Shown here one piece after another: positions 40,821 to 50,606 of a DNA stretch of 64,000 nucleotides. The position numbers and the translations under genes are program-made. The DNA comes from Agrobacterium tumefaciens (GTDB lineage: Bacteria; Pseudomonadota; Alphaproteobacteria; Rhizobiales; Rhizobiaceae): contig NZ_CP039890.1 in assembly GCF_005221325.1 (NCBI RefSeq), positions 62,001-126,000 on the forward strand, read 5' to 3'. The notes beneath the pieces were generated by a model. The model ran no database searches. It was not told the origin of the DNA and saw only the letters and a list, made by a program, of their open reading frames with translations. Position 1 is the stretch's first letter; each line of letters begins with the position of its first letter.

Positions 40821-41530
40821 TGGAGCGAACGACAAAACGCGTTGCTCTCATATCCGGTGCAAGCCGGGGTATAGGCGACCATATCGCCGCTACTCTTCTT
40901 GGTGAAGGCTGGTCGGTATCGCTTGGTATGCGCAGCCCTTCGCTGCCGCAATGGGCTGTCGGTCGCGAGGGACAGGTCCATCTTGCCCAGTATGACGCAA
41001 ATGATGCGAGTGCGGAGAAACGCTGGGCGGATGATGCGCTTCAGCATTTCGGTCGTATCGATGCGGTCGTGGCCAATGCCGGCATCATGATCCCGAAGAC
41101 AGTGATCGAAGCGGATGACGACGATATCGACGCCATGCTTGCGGTCAACGTCAAGGCGCCGAGAAGGCTGGTTAAGGCCGCCTGGGAGGCGTTGAGCGAA
41201 AGTGGTCGTGGCCGGGTCGTCATCCTCGCTTCCCTTTCCGGCAAGCGGGTGAAGTCCGCATCTGCCGGCAGCTATTCTCTCTCCAAATTCGCGGCGGTCG
41301 CGCTTGCACATGCCATCCGGCAGGCGGGCTTCGAAAACGGCGTGCGCGCCACAGCCGTATGCCCCGGTTTCGTTGCCACCGATATGGCGACCGCCCTTTC
41401 CGAACGGCCGGCGGACCAAATGACCCACCCCGCCGATCTTGCCCGCATCATTGCAATGCTGCTGTCCCTACCGAATGAGGCTTCCGTCGCCGAATTCGCC
41501 ATTAATTGCCAGCTCGAGGAGTTTTTCTGA
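40817..41530 (+). CDS. SDR-family oxidoreductase
   Basis: A 237-residue SDR with SGASRGIGDHIA, ANAGIMIPK in place of NNAG, Ser in LASLSGK, and YSLSKFAA as the active site. It lies between the MarR gene and an FAD oxidase and is translationally coupled to the former. It may reduce or oxidise an aldehyde or alcohol product of the two FAD enzymes; this is inferred from position. Confidence 0.9.
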   Translation: MMERTTKRVALISGASRGIGDHIAATLLGEGWSVSLGMRSPSLPQWAVGREGQVHLAQYDANDASAEKRWADDALQHFGRIDAVVANAGIMIPKTVIEADDDDIDAMLAVNVKAPRRLVKAAWEALSESGRGRVVILASLSGKRVKSASAGSYSLSKFAAVALAHAIRQAGFENGVRATAVCPGFVATDMATALSERPADQMTHPADLARIIAMLLSLPNEASVAEFAINCQLEEFF

Positions 41531-41531
41531 C

Positions 41532-42863
41532 ATGCCCGGTCCTTATGTCGTTCCCGTCCATGGCGATGCGGAATTGCCGAAAGAAGTCGATGTCGTCGTT
41601 ATTGGCGGCGGCATTATCGGCACCTCCACCGCGCTCGAACTTGTCGATCAGGGGCTGCGTGTTGCACTTTGCGAAAAGGGCGGTATCGGTCATGAGCAAT
41701 CGAGCCGCAACTGGGGTTGGGTGCGCATTTCCCGCCGCGACCCACGCGAGGTGCCCTTGATGGCAGAATCGCTGCGCATCTGGGCGGATCTCAATCGTCG
41801 TACAGGACGGGAGACCGGTTTCAAGCGCTCCGGCATCGTCTTTACATGCGCAAACGAAAAGGAATTTTCCGAGCACGAACGCTGGAACCGCAATCTGGAA
41901 GGCTACCAGATTGAAAGCCGCATGCTGAGTAGAGCGGAATTCAAGGCGAAATATCCCGGCTCCAACATGGATGTCGCCGGTGCGCTCTATACGGCCGGGG
42001 ATTGCCGGGCCGAGCCGCAGCGCGCCGCCCCGGCCATCGCCGAAGCTGCCCGCGACCGTGGCGCTTTCATCCTGACCGAATGCGCCGTGCGCGGTCTGCA
42101 GCTGTCCGGCGGCAAGGTGTCGGGTGTCGTGACAGAGCGCGGTGAAATCGCCTGCAAGGCGGCGGTGATGGCGGGTGGCGCGTGGTCCAGCCTGTTTCTC
42201 GGCAATAATGGTCTCGATCTGCCGCAGCTCAAGGTCATGAATTCCGTGCTGCGCACAAAGCCGCTGGAAGGCGGTCCGGAAGAGGCGATCTGGTCGAACG
42301 GTTTTGCGATCCGCAAACGGCTTGACGGCGGATATACGATCGCCAACGGCTTCCAGAATATTGTCGACATCGTGCCCGCATCCTTCCGTTATGCGCTGAA
42401 GTTCCTGCCGGCCCTGCGGCATGAGTGGCGCTCGCTCGACCTGCGCCTGACCGGCCGCTTTTTCGATGAATGGCGCATCCCGCGCCGCTGGGCGCTCGAT
42501 GAGGCTTCGCCCTTCGAATATAATCGTGTGCTCGATCCCATTCCGGCGATGGGCATGACGGACGGCGCCTTTGCCAAGCTGAAGAAAGCCTTCCCGGTCT
42601 TCGAAAAGGCCGAAATTTCGCAGCGCTGGGCGGGCATGATCGACGTGACGCCTGACGCCATTCCGGTCATCGACAGTATCGACGCCATTCCGGGCTTTCA
42701 TGTCGCAACCGGCTTTTCCGGCCATGGCTTCGGCATCGGCCCGGCGGCGGGAAAACTCATGGCTGATATCGTCACAGGCCGCGATCCGATTGTCGATCGT
42801 CGCGATTTCCGTTTCAGCCGCTTCAGCGACGGTTCGAAGATCGAACTGGTCAGCGGCTTTTGA
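41532..42863 (+). CDS. FAD-dependent oxidoreductase, D-amino-acid oxidase (DAO) family
   Basis: A 443-residue flavoprotein. The Rossmann motif VVVIGGGIIGTSTALELVDQ (about 22-41) binds FAD, followed by GIGHEQSSRNWGWVR. The C-terminal block GFHVATGFSGHGFGIGPAAG is the second FAD-contact motif. DAO-family enzymes oxidise amines, opines or N-methyl and D-amino acids. It starts one base after the SDR stop. The upstream frame from 41439 overlaps the SDR and was not used. Confidence 0.92.
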   Translation: MPGPYVVPVHGDAELPKEVDVVVIGGGIIGTSTALELVDQGLRVALCEKGGIGHEQSSRNWGWVRISRRDPREVPLMAESLRIWADLNRRTGRETGFKRSGIVFTCANEKEFSEHERWNRNLEGYQIESRMLSRAEFKAKYPGSNMDVAGALYTAGDCRAEPQRAAPAIAEAARDRGAFILTECAVRGLQLSGGKVSGVVTERGEIACKAAVMAGGAWSSLFLGNNGLDLPQLKVMNSVLRTKPLEGGPEEAIWSNGFAIRKRLDGGYTIANGFQNIVDIVPASFRYALKFLPALRHEWRSLDLRLTGRFFDEWRIPRRWALDEASPFEYNRVLDPIPAMGMTDGAFAKLKKAFPVFEKAEISQRWAGMIDVTPDAIPVIDSIDAIPGFHVATGFSGHGFGIGPAAGKLMADIVTGRDPIVDRRDFRFSRFSDGSKIELVSGF

Positions 42864-43002
42864 CATGGCAAACACGGCGGGCCCGTGCCGCCGATCCTTT
42901 TGACGCATGAGGCAGGCAACTGCTGATGGGAGTAGTACCGCCCAAAGAGGCGGAAGCAAAAATAATCGTCGTGTTCAACCATCGGAACAAGGGGAACTAA
43001 AA

Positions 43003-44664
43003 ATGTCCGACCAGAACAAGCCGCTTATCAATACCACCCGCCGCCAGGCACTCGGCCTTTTGGCGCTCGGCGCATCCGGCGTCGTCCTTTCCGGTCTTCC
43101 GGGTTTTTCCCGCGCCATGGCGCAGGACAAGGCCGCCAAAGGCCAGCTCACGGTTGGCTTCTCGCAGGAGCCAACCGTCTTCAACCCGCATATGCCGCAT
43201 ATCGAAGTGGATGAAGGTATCCATTTCAGCATCTTCGATCCGCTGTTTTATGTCGATGAGAAAGGTGCCTTCGTCGCAGCTCTCGCCGCCGAAGTGCCAA
43301 CGGTCGAAAACGGCGGCATTTCCGCCGATGGTCTCAACTGGAAGGTCAAGCTGCGTGACGACGTCAAATGGCACGACGGCAAGCCGTTCACCGCTGAAGA
43401 CGTGAAGTTCACGCTTGAACTTCTGGTCGATCCCAACTTCCGTTCATGGCGCAAGACCGGGCACGAATTCGTACGGGATTTGACCGTGGTTTCGCCAACG
43501 GAAATAACCTGGAAGATGGAAAAGCCCTTCGCGCCCTATCCCTCGATCCTTGCTTCCACATTTATTACGCCGAAGCACCTCCTAGGTGCGGAAGCTGACC
43601 GCAATACCGCCGCCTATAACAACGCGCCGGTCGGCACGGGCGCTTTCAAGTGGAAGGAGCGGGTTGCAGGTGACTACATTCTGCTCGACGCCAATACCGA
43701 TTATTTTGGTGATGGCCCGCATATAGAGCGTCTGGTCTACAAATACGTGCCCGACCTGAATGTGATGTACACCCAGTTCAAGACCGGCGACATAGACGTG
43801 GTGGGCCTGCAATGGATCACACCCGACCATTATGACGAGGCCAAGGATCTCGCCGGCAAGGTGGTCAACGTCGTTCCGGGCTCCACGATTGAATCCCTCT
43901 CGTTCAACATGGAACGTCCACAGTTCAAGGAGCCGGCGGTAAGAGAGGCGCTTTATGCGGCGATCGACAAACAATCGATCATCGAGGCACTTTATTACGG
44001 TTTGCCCACACCCACCGAAAGCTACGTTCCGCAGCAGTCTTTCTATTACAATCCAGATCTACCCAAGCATGAATATTCCATTGAGAAAGCGAAAAAGCTG
44101 CTCGATGATGCGGGCTGGGCGCCCGGGGCGGATGGCATCCGCGCCAAGGGCGGCGTGAAGCTCGCTTTCACCTGCTCCACGACAGCGGGCAATCACATCC
44201 GCGAACAGGTTCAGCAATACATGCAGCAATCTTTCAAGGATATCGGCGTGGAGATGACCATTTCGAACCTGCCGCCGGCTGTCATGTGGGGTGACTACTG
44301 GATGCTGTCGAAGTTCGATTCGGTTATCGTCGGGCTCGACTTCCTGACCGGCCCGGATCCCGACACATCCGACTTCTTCCGCTCGACGTCGAGCGCTGCA
44401 AAAGGCGGCTCGGGCCAGAATACCTGGCAGTTCGTCAACAAGGACGTCGATGATCTTCTGGCCAAGGGCGGCAGTCTCTTCGTGCCAGAGGAGCGCAAGG
44501 CCGTCTACCTGAAGATCCAGGAGATCATGCGCAAGGAACTGCCGCTGTTGCCACTGTTCCAGTACGCAACGGTGCGTGGTCACAAGCAGGGCGTCGAAAA
44601 CGTGAAGCCAAACGTCAATAACCGCATCGATACCTGGAACGTTGCGACCTGGCGTCTGGCGTAA
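43003..44664 (+). CDS. ABC transporter substrate-binding protein, family 5
   Basis: A 553-residue periplasmic binding protein (SBP_bac_5). The signal has a twin-arginine-like TTRRQALGLLALG. The SBP_bac_5 signature region is visible in LNWKVKLRDDVKWHDGKPFTAEDVKFTLE. The C-terminus includes LPLLPLFQYATVRGHK. Family 5 proteins bind peptides, opines, nickel chelates or glycosides. The two neighbouring amine-type oxidases suggest an amino-acid-derived ligand. ATG at 43003 follows AAGGGGAAC. Confidence 0.93.
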   Translation: MSDQNKPLINTTRRQALGLLALGASGVVLSGLPGFSRAMAQDKAAKGQLTVGFSQEPTVFNPHMPHIEVDEGIHFSIFDPLFYVDEKGAFVAALAAEVPTVENGGISADGLNWKVKLRDDVKWHDGKPFTAEDVKFTLELLVDPNFRSWRKTGHEFVRDLTVVSPTEITWKMEKPFAPYPSILASTFITPKHLLGAEADRNTAAYNNAPVGTGAFKWKERVAGDYILLDANTDYFGDGPHIERLVYKYVPDLNVMYTQFKTGDIDVVGLQWITPDHYDEAKDLAGKVVNVVPGSTIESLSFNMERPQFKEPAVREALYAAIDKQSIIEALYYGLPTPTESYVPQQSFYYNPDLPKHEYSIEKAKKLLDDAGWAPGADGIRAKGGVKLAFTCSTTAGNHIREQVQQYMQQSFKDIGVEMTISNLPPAVMWGDYWMLSKFDSVIVGLDFLTGPDPDTSDFFRSTSSAAKGGSGQNTWQFVNKDVDDLLAKGGSLFVPEERKAVYLKIQEIMRKELPLLPLFQYATVRGHKQGVENVKPNVNNRIDTWNVATWRLA

Positions 44665-44730
44665 AGCCTGCCGCAGACAGGGCTTTACGCCCGATCCATG
44701 TGAAGTGCCGGCTTTGAAGCAGCCGGCACT
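44661..44730 (+). promoter_or_regulatory. Two hairpins between binding protein and permease genes
   Basis: GTAAAGCC...GGGCTTTAC (44661-44688) includes the stop codon region, and AGTGCCGGCT...AGCCGGCACT (44704-44730) is perfect. No T-runs follow. Such hairpins commonly protect the binding-protein message and lower permease expression. Confidence 0.6.
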
Positions 44731-44789
44731 CTGACGGCTATTCGTGGATGGTTGCTAGCCAGTTCCACGATGCGACCTGGAGTCTCATC

Positions 44790-45740
44790 ATGCTGACCTT
44801 TCTTCTCCACCGGATATGGCAGAGCCTCGTACTTCTGCTACTTGTCTCGATCATCGGTTTTGCCATCCTCAATCTCGCGCCTGGCGGGCCATTGTCGCAA
44901 TTTGCCCTGACGCCCGGCATGACGCGGGAGGCGCTCGATCGCATCGCCCACCAGATGGGTCTCGATCGACCCTTGCCGGTGCAATATCTTGAATGGGCCT
45001 GGCGCCTGCTGCAAGGCGATTGGGGGAAATCCTATCGCGACCAGCGACCGGTTCTCGATATCATCTCCGGGCATTTGTTTGCGACCCTGCTGTTGATGGT
45101 CTCATCAACCGTCGTATCCATTCTTGTTGGCACCTGGATCGGTATTAAGGGGGCGACCAAGCGTTACACGCTGTTCGACTACACCGCGACGGTCGGGGCC
45201 ATGGTGGCGCTTTCAATTCCCACCTTCTGGTTCGGGCTGGTAGCCATCTATGTTTTCGCGCTTCGGCTGAAATGGCTGCCCGCAGGCAACATGTACACGA
45301 TCGGCGATCAGTCCTTTTATGACTACGCAATTCACCTGATCATGCCGAGCCTGGTACTCGCCCTCGTCAACATCGCCGTCTGGAGCCGCTATATGCGGAC
45401 TGCGACACTTGATGTCATCAATCAGGATTTCGTCCGTACCGCCCGCGCCAAGGGGCTGACCCCGCGCCGGGTTCTGATGAAACACGTCGTCGGCAATGCA
45501 CTTCTGCCAATGATTACCCTTGCCGGTCTCCAGCTCCCGACGATTCTCGGCGGCGCCCTCGTAACGGAGACGGTCTTTACCTGGCCCGGCATGGGCCGCC
45601 TGTTCCTCGATAGCCTTGGTTATCACGATTACCCCGTCGTGATGGGGCTTCTGATGTTTTCCGCAATCCTCGTTCTCATCGGAAGCTTGCTCGCTGACCT
45701 CATGGTCGCTCTCGTCGATCCCCGCATCCGGCTCGGATAG
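44790..45740 (+). CDS. ABC transporter permease, DppB type
   Basis: A 316-residue inner-membrane permease with six helices. The N-terminus RIWQSLVLLLLVSIIGFAIL is typical of DppB/OppB. The EAA loop is seen in DFVRTARAKGLTPRRVLMKHVVGNALLPMIT (read over 210-240), where the ATPase docks. Start at 44790 after GGAG; a start at 44748 is less likely. Confidence 0.93.
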   Translation: MLTFLLHRIWQSLVLLLLVSIIGFAILNLAPGGPLSQFALTPGMTREALDRIAHQMGLDRPLPVQYLEWAWRLLQGDWGKSYRDQRPVLDIISGHLFATLLLMVSSTVVSILVGTWIGIKGATKRYTLFDYTATVGAMVALSIPTFWFGLVAIYVFALRLKWLPAGNMYTIGDQSFYDYAIHLIMPSLVLALVNIAVWSRYMRTATLDVINQDFVRTARAKGLTPRRVLMKHVVGNALLPMITLAGLQLPTILGGALVTETVFTWPGMGRLFLDSLGYHDYPVVMGLLMFSAILVLIGSLLADLMVALVDPRIRLG

Positions 45741-45781
45741 AGCCGATCGACGAAACGCCGCACTCAATCGAAGGAAAGACC

Positions 45782-46672
45782 ATGTCCGCTGCAACCCTCC
45801 ATCCCTCACAGGCCGCACCGCGGATCCACTGGTGGCAGAACCGCACGCTGCGCCGTTTCGCCCGCCACAAGCTTGCTGTGCTCGGCCTCATCATGATCAC
45901 CGTCATGATTTTCGCCTGCGTGGTCGGGCCCTATCTCTTGCCTTACGATGAATTGTTCATCGATCTGCGCGCCCGTTTTGCCCCGCCGATGACCGGTTAC
46001 CATATTTTCGGCACCGATCCGCTCGGACGCGACATAGCCGCACGCCTTTTCAATGCCGGCCGCATCTCACTGCTGGTCGGGTTTTTCGCCATGGTGCTGT
46101 CGACGCTGATCGGCACCATCATCGGTGTCGTTGCCGGTTATTATGGCGGGCGCATCGGCGCGATATTGATGCGTTTCGTCGATGCCTTTCTGTCTTTCCC
46201 GAGTATTTTCCTGCTTCTCGCTCTGGCCGCTTTCGTCAAGCCGAGCCCGTTCATGATCACGGTTATCATTGCCGTCACGAGCTGGATGGAAATTGCCCGC
46301 CTGGTTGAGGCGGAAGTGCGGTCTCTGCGCGAACGCGACTTCGTCATGGCAGCCCGTATGCTCGGCCTGCCCAATGGCTGGATCATGTTCCGGGAACTGC
46401 TGCCGAATGCTGTCGGCCCCATCATCGTCGCCGCGACCCTGACAGTCGCGCGCGCCATCCTTCTGGAAGCCTATATTAGCTTTCTCGGTTACGGCATTCA
46501 GCCGCCTCTGCCGAGCTGGGGCAATATGCTGAACGGAGCCCAGCAATATCTCGACAAGGCGCCCTGGCTCGCCATCGTACCTGGAGTCGCCATCACGCTT
46601 GCCGTCACCAGCTTCAATTTCATCGGTGATGGGCTTCGTGATGCGCTCGATGCGCGCAGTGACCTGAATTGA
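45782..46672 (+). CDS. ABC transporter permease, DppC type
   Basis: A 296-residue permease. It has the N-terminal OppC segment with FARHKLAVLGLIMITVMIFA, then HIFGTDPLGRDIAARLFNAG, a strong DppC marker. The EAA loop is in RERDFVMAARMLGLPNGWIMFRELLPNAV. GAAGGAAAG lies before the ATG. It forms a heterodimer with the 44790 product. Confidence 0.95.
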   Translation: MSAATLHPSQAAPRIHWWQNRTLRRFARHKLAVLGLIMITVMIFACVVGPYLLPYDELFIDLRARFAPPMTGYHIFGTDPLGRDIAARLFNAGRISLLVGFFAMVLSTLIGTIIGVVAGYYGGRIGAILMRFVDAFLSFPSIFLLLALAAFVKPSPFMITVIIAVTSWMEIARLVEAEVRSLRERDFVMAARMLGLPNGWIMFRELLPNAVGPIIVAATLTVARAILLEAYISFLGYGIQPPLPSWGNMLNGAQQYLDKAPWLAIVPGVAITLAVTSFNFIGDGLRDALDARSDLN

Positions 46673-46684
46673 AGGTGTCGGCAG

Positions 46685-48010
46685 ATGGTTTCGTTCTCAC
46701 CCTTTGACGTGACACTGTGGTATGCGACCGCAGCTTCAGCACCGCATACGGAGCCTCTTTCCGGTCGTGTGCAGGCCGATGTCTGCATCGTCGGCGCGGG
46801 TTATACCGGTCTGACGACCGCATTGGAGCTGGCGAAAACCGGCATCAATGTCGTGCTTCTGGAGCGGCAGGAAATCGGCTTCGGCGGTTCGGGCCGCAAT
46901 GCCGGACATTGCACCCCGACCTTTACCCATTATAGCCTGCCCGAACTGCGCAGGATGCTGGGTGAACCCTGGGCGGAACGGTTGATCGAACGGCAAACGC
47001 GGGCGAATGACCGTGTCTCGAGCATAATCCGCGACTATCAGATCGACTGCGAATGGGTGCAGAACGGCTATGTGATGGGTGCCCCGCATAAGGGCGCCAT
47101 GGATGAGATCAGGCGCAAGGTCGAGACCTATAATGCGGTGGGCGCGAAAACCCGGCTGCTCGACCGTGACGAGGTGGAAGCGGTCACCGGCAGTCCCCGT
47201 TTCGACGGCGGCTGGCTGCACGAAGAGGCAGGTCACCTCAATCCGCTCGGTTACGCCCGCGGTCTCGGCCGTGCTGTCATCCAGGAGCGCGGGAAGATAT
47301 TTACCGGCTCGGCAGTGACGGGTTGCGAGCGCGACATAACCGGAGGCTGGAAGGTCAAGACCGATCGCGGAGAAGTGGTCGCGTCGAAAGTGATCTTTAC
47401 CACTGGCGCCTATACGGTTGGTGGTTGGCCCAAGCTGGATCGAACCTTCAAGATTCAACGCGTGTTCGTTGCCGCGACGCAAATTTTGTCCGAAGAGACA
47501 CACCGGACCGTCCTGCCGCAGAACACGACCATTCATGATGGTCGCGGCGACATCTACGTCTACAAATACAATGCCGAAGGCCGGATCGTCGCATCGATGT
47601 TTCCCATGGGACGCCGCGGCCGCGACATGGCCTATACGAGACAGGTCATGAGCGAAAGGCTCAAATGGCTGCATCCAAAGCTCCGGGAAGATATCCGCTG
47701 GGAGTATTTCTGGTTCGGCGAACTCGATATGCAATATCGCACCGTTCCGCGGTTTTATGGTCTTGCGCCCGGCGTTGTGGCTTTGACCGGTCTTTCGGGC
47801 CGTGGTGTGCCGACCGGCTCGATGCTCGGTTCCATTCTTTCGGAATGGGCACTCGGCAAGACGGAAAACGAACTAGCCCTGAAGTTGGAACCACTGAAAG
47901 CAGCTCCCTTCTATATGGGTTTCGCGCCAGCCATGATGCTGCGTTATTACCGGCTGCGCGACAACATATCCACGAAACTAGCAGGGGCCGAACTGCCACC
48001 CCATGCCTGA
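46685..48010 (+). CDS. FAD-dependent oxidoreductase, DAO family (PuuB-like)
   Basis: A 441-residue flavoprotein with VCIVGAGYTGLTTALELAKT as the FAD motif, then FGGSGRNAGHCTPTF, the block typical of gamma-glutamylputrescine oxidase-like members. The C-terminus has GVVALTGLSGRGVPTGSMLG. It is distinct from the oxidase at 41532, so the cluster has two oxidases on possibly successive substrates. Last intact gene of the cluster. Confidence 0.92.
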   Translation: MVSFSPFDVTLWYATAASAPHTEPLSGRVQADVCIVGAGYTGLTTALELAKTGINVVLLERQEIGFGGSGRNAGHCTPTFTHYSLPELRRMLGEPWAERLIERQTRANDRVSSIIRDYQIDCEWVQNGYVMGAPHKGAMDEIRRKVETYNAVGAKTRLLDRDEVEAVTGSPRFDGGWLHEEAGHLNPLGYARGLGRAVIQERGKIFTGSAVTGCERDITGGWKVKTDRGEVVASKVIFTTGAYTVGGWPKLDRTFKIQRVFVAATQILSEETHRTVLPQNTTIHDGRGDIYVYKYNAEGRIVASMFPMGRRGRDMAYTRQVMSERLKWLHPKLREDIRWEYFWFGELDMQYRTVPRFYGLAPGVVALTGLSGRGVPTGSMLGSILSEWALGKTENELALKLEPLKAAPFYMGFAPAMMLRYYRLRDNISTKLAGAELPPHA

Positions 48011-48011
48011 A

Positions 48012-48285
48012 CCGGCACGGCCACAAGGTGATCATTGCCGGACGACGCATCGCCTTGCTCGACGAGGTGACAGCGGCCAAAATCCCGGCATGGCGGCCAT
48101 CAAGCTCGATGTATCGAGCCTCGACAGCATCCAGTCCGCCGCGCGCGAATTATTCGAGAACCCATCCCGATCTCAACCTGGTGTTCAACAACGCCGGCTT
48201 CATGCCATTCGACGATGTCTCCGGCCCGATTGACGATGCCGCCGCGAAGGATGCTCCCGTTCCGAGGCGGAACATCGCAGGCCCA
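48012..48285 (+). pseudogene. Degraded SDR fragment
   Basis: Translation in shifting frames gives HGHKVIIAGRR, LLDEVTAA, then NPGMAAIKLDVSSLDSI, then DLNLVFNNAGFMPFDD. This is the N-terminal third of a DltE-like SDR without its first strand, broken by at least two frameshifts, and it ends before the active site. It begins right at the stop of the FAD oxidase gene, so a deletion joined the two. Confidence 0.75.
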
Positions 48286-48413
48286 CGACCGTGAAGAGGT
48301 AGTTTTGTGCGGCACCGTACGAAAGCCGTTTCGACCTCCCTTAACTATATTGGTTCCAGCCGTTTTAAGGTTCATCCTCGTAGGGTCGATGAAACACAGG
48401 CGGACATGAACGA

Positions 48414-50606
48414 ATGCTAACCCTTTTGCAGTCGAAATGGTTTTGGAGATTTAGCCTGCCCATCATGGTGTCGATCGCTATATGTGGGCTGCTTCTCTTG
48501 TCACTTTACTGGGCGGCGGTCGCAAGCGACGCTATCGCGGTTGCTAGACAGCGCGATGTCGTCGCTCTTACGGTTTCAAAACTGAGGTCATCAATTGCTC
48601 ATGATCAGGAAAGCGCCACTGTCTGGGATGACGCGGTCAGGAATTCGGTTGCCCGAAATCGCGACTGGATGGACACCAATCTTGGCGTATGGATGAACAC
48701 ATATTTCGGACACGACGCAGCAGTCGTGCTGACAGAGGATCTCAATCCAATCTACCAATTTGTTGTCGTTCCCAATGACGCGACCGTTAGCGATGGTTTG
48801 CGGGTCGCCTATCTTCCATTGGCAAAGAGACTGAAGGAGCGCCTCATTGCCGGCGATCAGGACGGAACGAGCAGCAAGGTCCTCTCCATAGGCGAAGCGG
48901 ACATCGTCTACGTTGGCTCGCGCCCGGCAATCGTCAGTGTCAAACCGATCGTTTCGGACACAGGGGATATCGAGCAGCAACCGGGGCAGCAACATCTGCA
49001 TGTCGCGGTTCGCTTTCTAGACGGAGATCTCGCAGCGACCGTGGGTCAGGAATACCAGTTCCACAATCTGCGCTTTGCCCTTCATCAGCCGACGGATCCG
49101 CGTTTTTCATATCTTACGCTGCGTTCAAGATCCGGACCGGTTGTCGGCTACTTCGAGTGGCAACCCTTCACGCCCGGCCACAAGGTCCTCGAGGCCACCG
49201 TTCCCGCCATAGCAATTGCGTTCCTTGCTATATTCAGTGCAGCGAGCATTGGTGGTAATGCACTCTGGAGACGCTCGAACCGGTTACGGTCGAGCCGGGA
49301 GCAACTGCAATATCAGGCGACACATGATGGTCTCACCGGGCTCGCCAATCGTTCGGAATTCAACGCGAAGGTTGCGGCGGCCGCGCAAAATGCGAAGGAA
49401 GACGAGGTACACGCTGTCCTGTTCACCGATCTCGACAGGTTCAAGGAGGTGAACGACTCGCTTGGCCATCCCGCGGGAGATAAATTGATATCGCTTGTTG
49501 CAGCGCGGCTCACGAGCCTTTTTCCCGATGGCCTTGTTGCGCGGATCGGCGGTGATGAATTTACCGTTCTTCTCACGCTGAACGAATTCGTGCAGGCAGA
49601 GCATGCCGCAAAAGCCATCGTTGACGACCTTCGAGCGCCTTTCGAAATCTATGGGGCACATGTCGCAATTGGTGCGAGTGTCGGAGTGGCTCTCAAGCAG
49701 GGCTCCTTTGACGCAAACGAGGCAATCCGTCAGGCTGACATTGCACTTTATCACGCCAAAGCCGCCGGCAGGAATACTTACGCGATATTCGGCGACCACA
49801 TGGACGAGTTGCTTCGCAAGAGGAGAGCTCTGGAGGCTGACCTGCGTAAAGCGGTCAATGGCCATGCGCAGATAGAAACATTTTATCAGCCTGTCTTTTC
49901 TGCGGGGGAGGGGACGCTCTGTTCTCTCGAGGCCCTGGCGCGCTGGAAACACCCGGAACTCGGATACATCAGCCCCGAACGGTTTATTCCGCTCGCGGAA
50001 GAGTGCGGCCTCATTCACGAAATCGGTGCCATTGTGCTGGAAGACGCCTGTTCCATGCTGGCAGAGTTTCCCGACATCGACATCGCGCTCAACGCCTCCT
50101 TAGTGGAACTGTGTTCGCCCGCCTATCCGCTGAACATAATTGCTGCGCTCGAAAAATGGCAGATACCGGCTAACCGCCTGGAGATCGAGATAACGGAAAG
50201 TGCTGCCACCGGCGAGGATGGCCGATCGGAGCGGAATATTGCAGCCCTGCGCGCAGCCGGCGTCAGGTTTGCCATCGACGATTTTGGAACTGGATACTCG
50301 TCATTCTCGCGGGTTCAGAAGATCGATGTGGATCGCATCAAGATTGACAGATCCTTTATCGAGGAAATCCACAGAAGCGACAACAGGGCTCTTGTCGTTG
50401 CGATGATCAATATCGCGCGGGCCAAGGGATTGAAGATTACCGCCGAGGGTGTTGAGACAAGGGAGCAACGCGATACTCTAAAGAGCTTGGGTTGCCATCA
50501 TCTTCAGGGCTTCTTGCTCTCACGGCCCCTGACGCCGGATGCAACTCGCGCGCTGCTTTCGGCTTCTGATTTCACGTCGAGGATTCGACGTCACACGGAT
50601 TTCTAG
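48414..50606 (+). CDS. Membrane GGDEF-EAL protein with CHASE4-like sensor
   Basis: A 730-residue cyclic-di-GMP enzyme. Two membrane helices (about 13-36 and 262-283) flank a periplasmic sensor of CHASE4 type (SATVWDDAV and DWMDTNLGVWMNTYFG). The GGDEF domain (about 305-460) has an intact RIGGDEF site. The EAL domain (about 475-720) keeps LEALARW, the Asn in LNASLVEL, EITES, IDDFGTGYSSF, and AEGVE. Both cyclase and phosphodiesterase activities are thus possible. The ligand is unknown. Confidence 0.93.
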   Translation: MLTLLQSKWFWRFSLPIMVSIAICGLLLLSLYWAAVASDAIAVARQRDVVALTVSKLRSSIAHDQESATVWDDAVRNSVARNRDWMDTNLGVWMNTYFGHDAAVVLTEDLNPIYQFVVVPNDATVSDGLRVAYLPLAKRLKERLIAGDQDGTSSKVLSIGEADIVYVGSRPAIVSVKPIVSDTGDIEQQPGQQHLHVAVRFLDGDLAATVGQEYQFHNLRFALHQPTDPRFSYLTLRSRSGPVVGYFEWQPFTPGHKVLEATVPAIAIAFLAIFSAASIGGNALWRRSNRLRSSREQLQYQATHDGLTGLANRSEFNAKVAAAAQNAKEDEVHAVLFTDLDRFKEVNDSLGHPAGDKLISLVAARLTSLFPDGLVARIGGDEFTVLLTLNEFVQAEHAAKAIVDDLRAPFEIYGAHVAIGASVGVALKQGSFDANEAIRQADIALYHAKAAGRNTYAIFGDHMDELLRKRRALEADLRKAVNGHAQIETFYQPVFSAGEGTLCSLEALARWKHPELGYISPERFIPLAEECGLIHEIGAIVLEDACSMLAEFPDIDIALNASLVELCSPAYPLNIIAALEKWQIPANRLEIEITESAATGEDGRSERNIAALRAAGVRFAIDDFGTGYSSFSRVQKIDVDRIKIDRSFIEEIHRSDNRALVVAMINIARAKGLKITAEGVETREQRDTLKSLGCHHLQGFLLSRPLTPDATRALLSASDFTSRIRRHTDF

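Noticed and set aside
41502..42959. 485-codon frame antisense to the FAD oxidase
   Set aside because: It is a shadow caused by high GC in the third codon position; the plus strand has clear FAD motifs.
46736..47734. 332-codon frame antisense to the second FAD oxidase
   Set aside because: Shadow of a gene with intact Rossmann and C-terminal FAD motifs.
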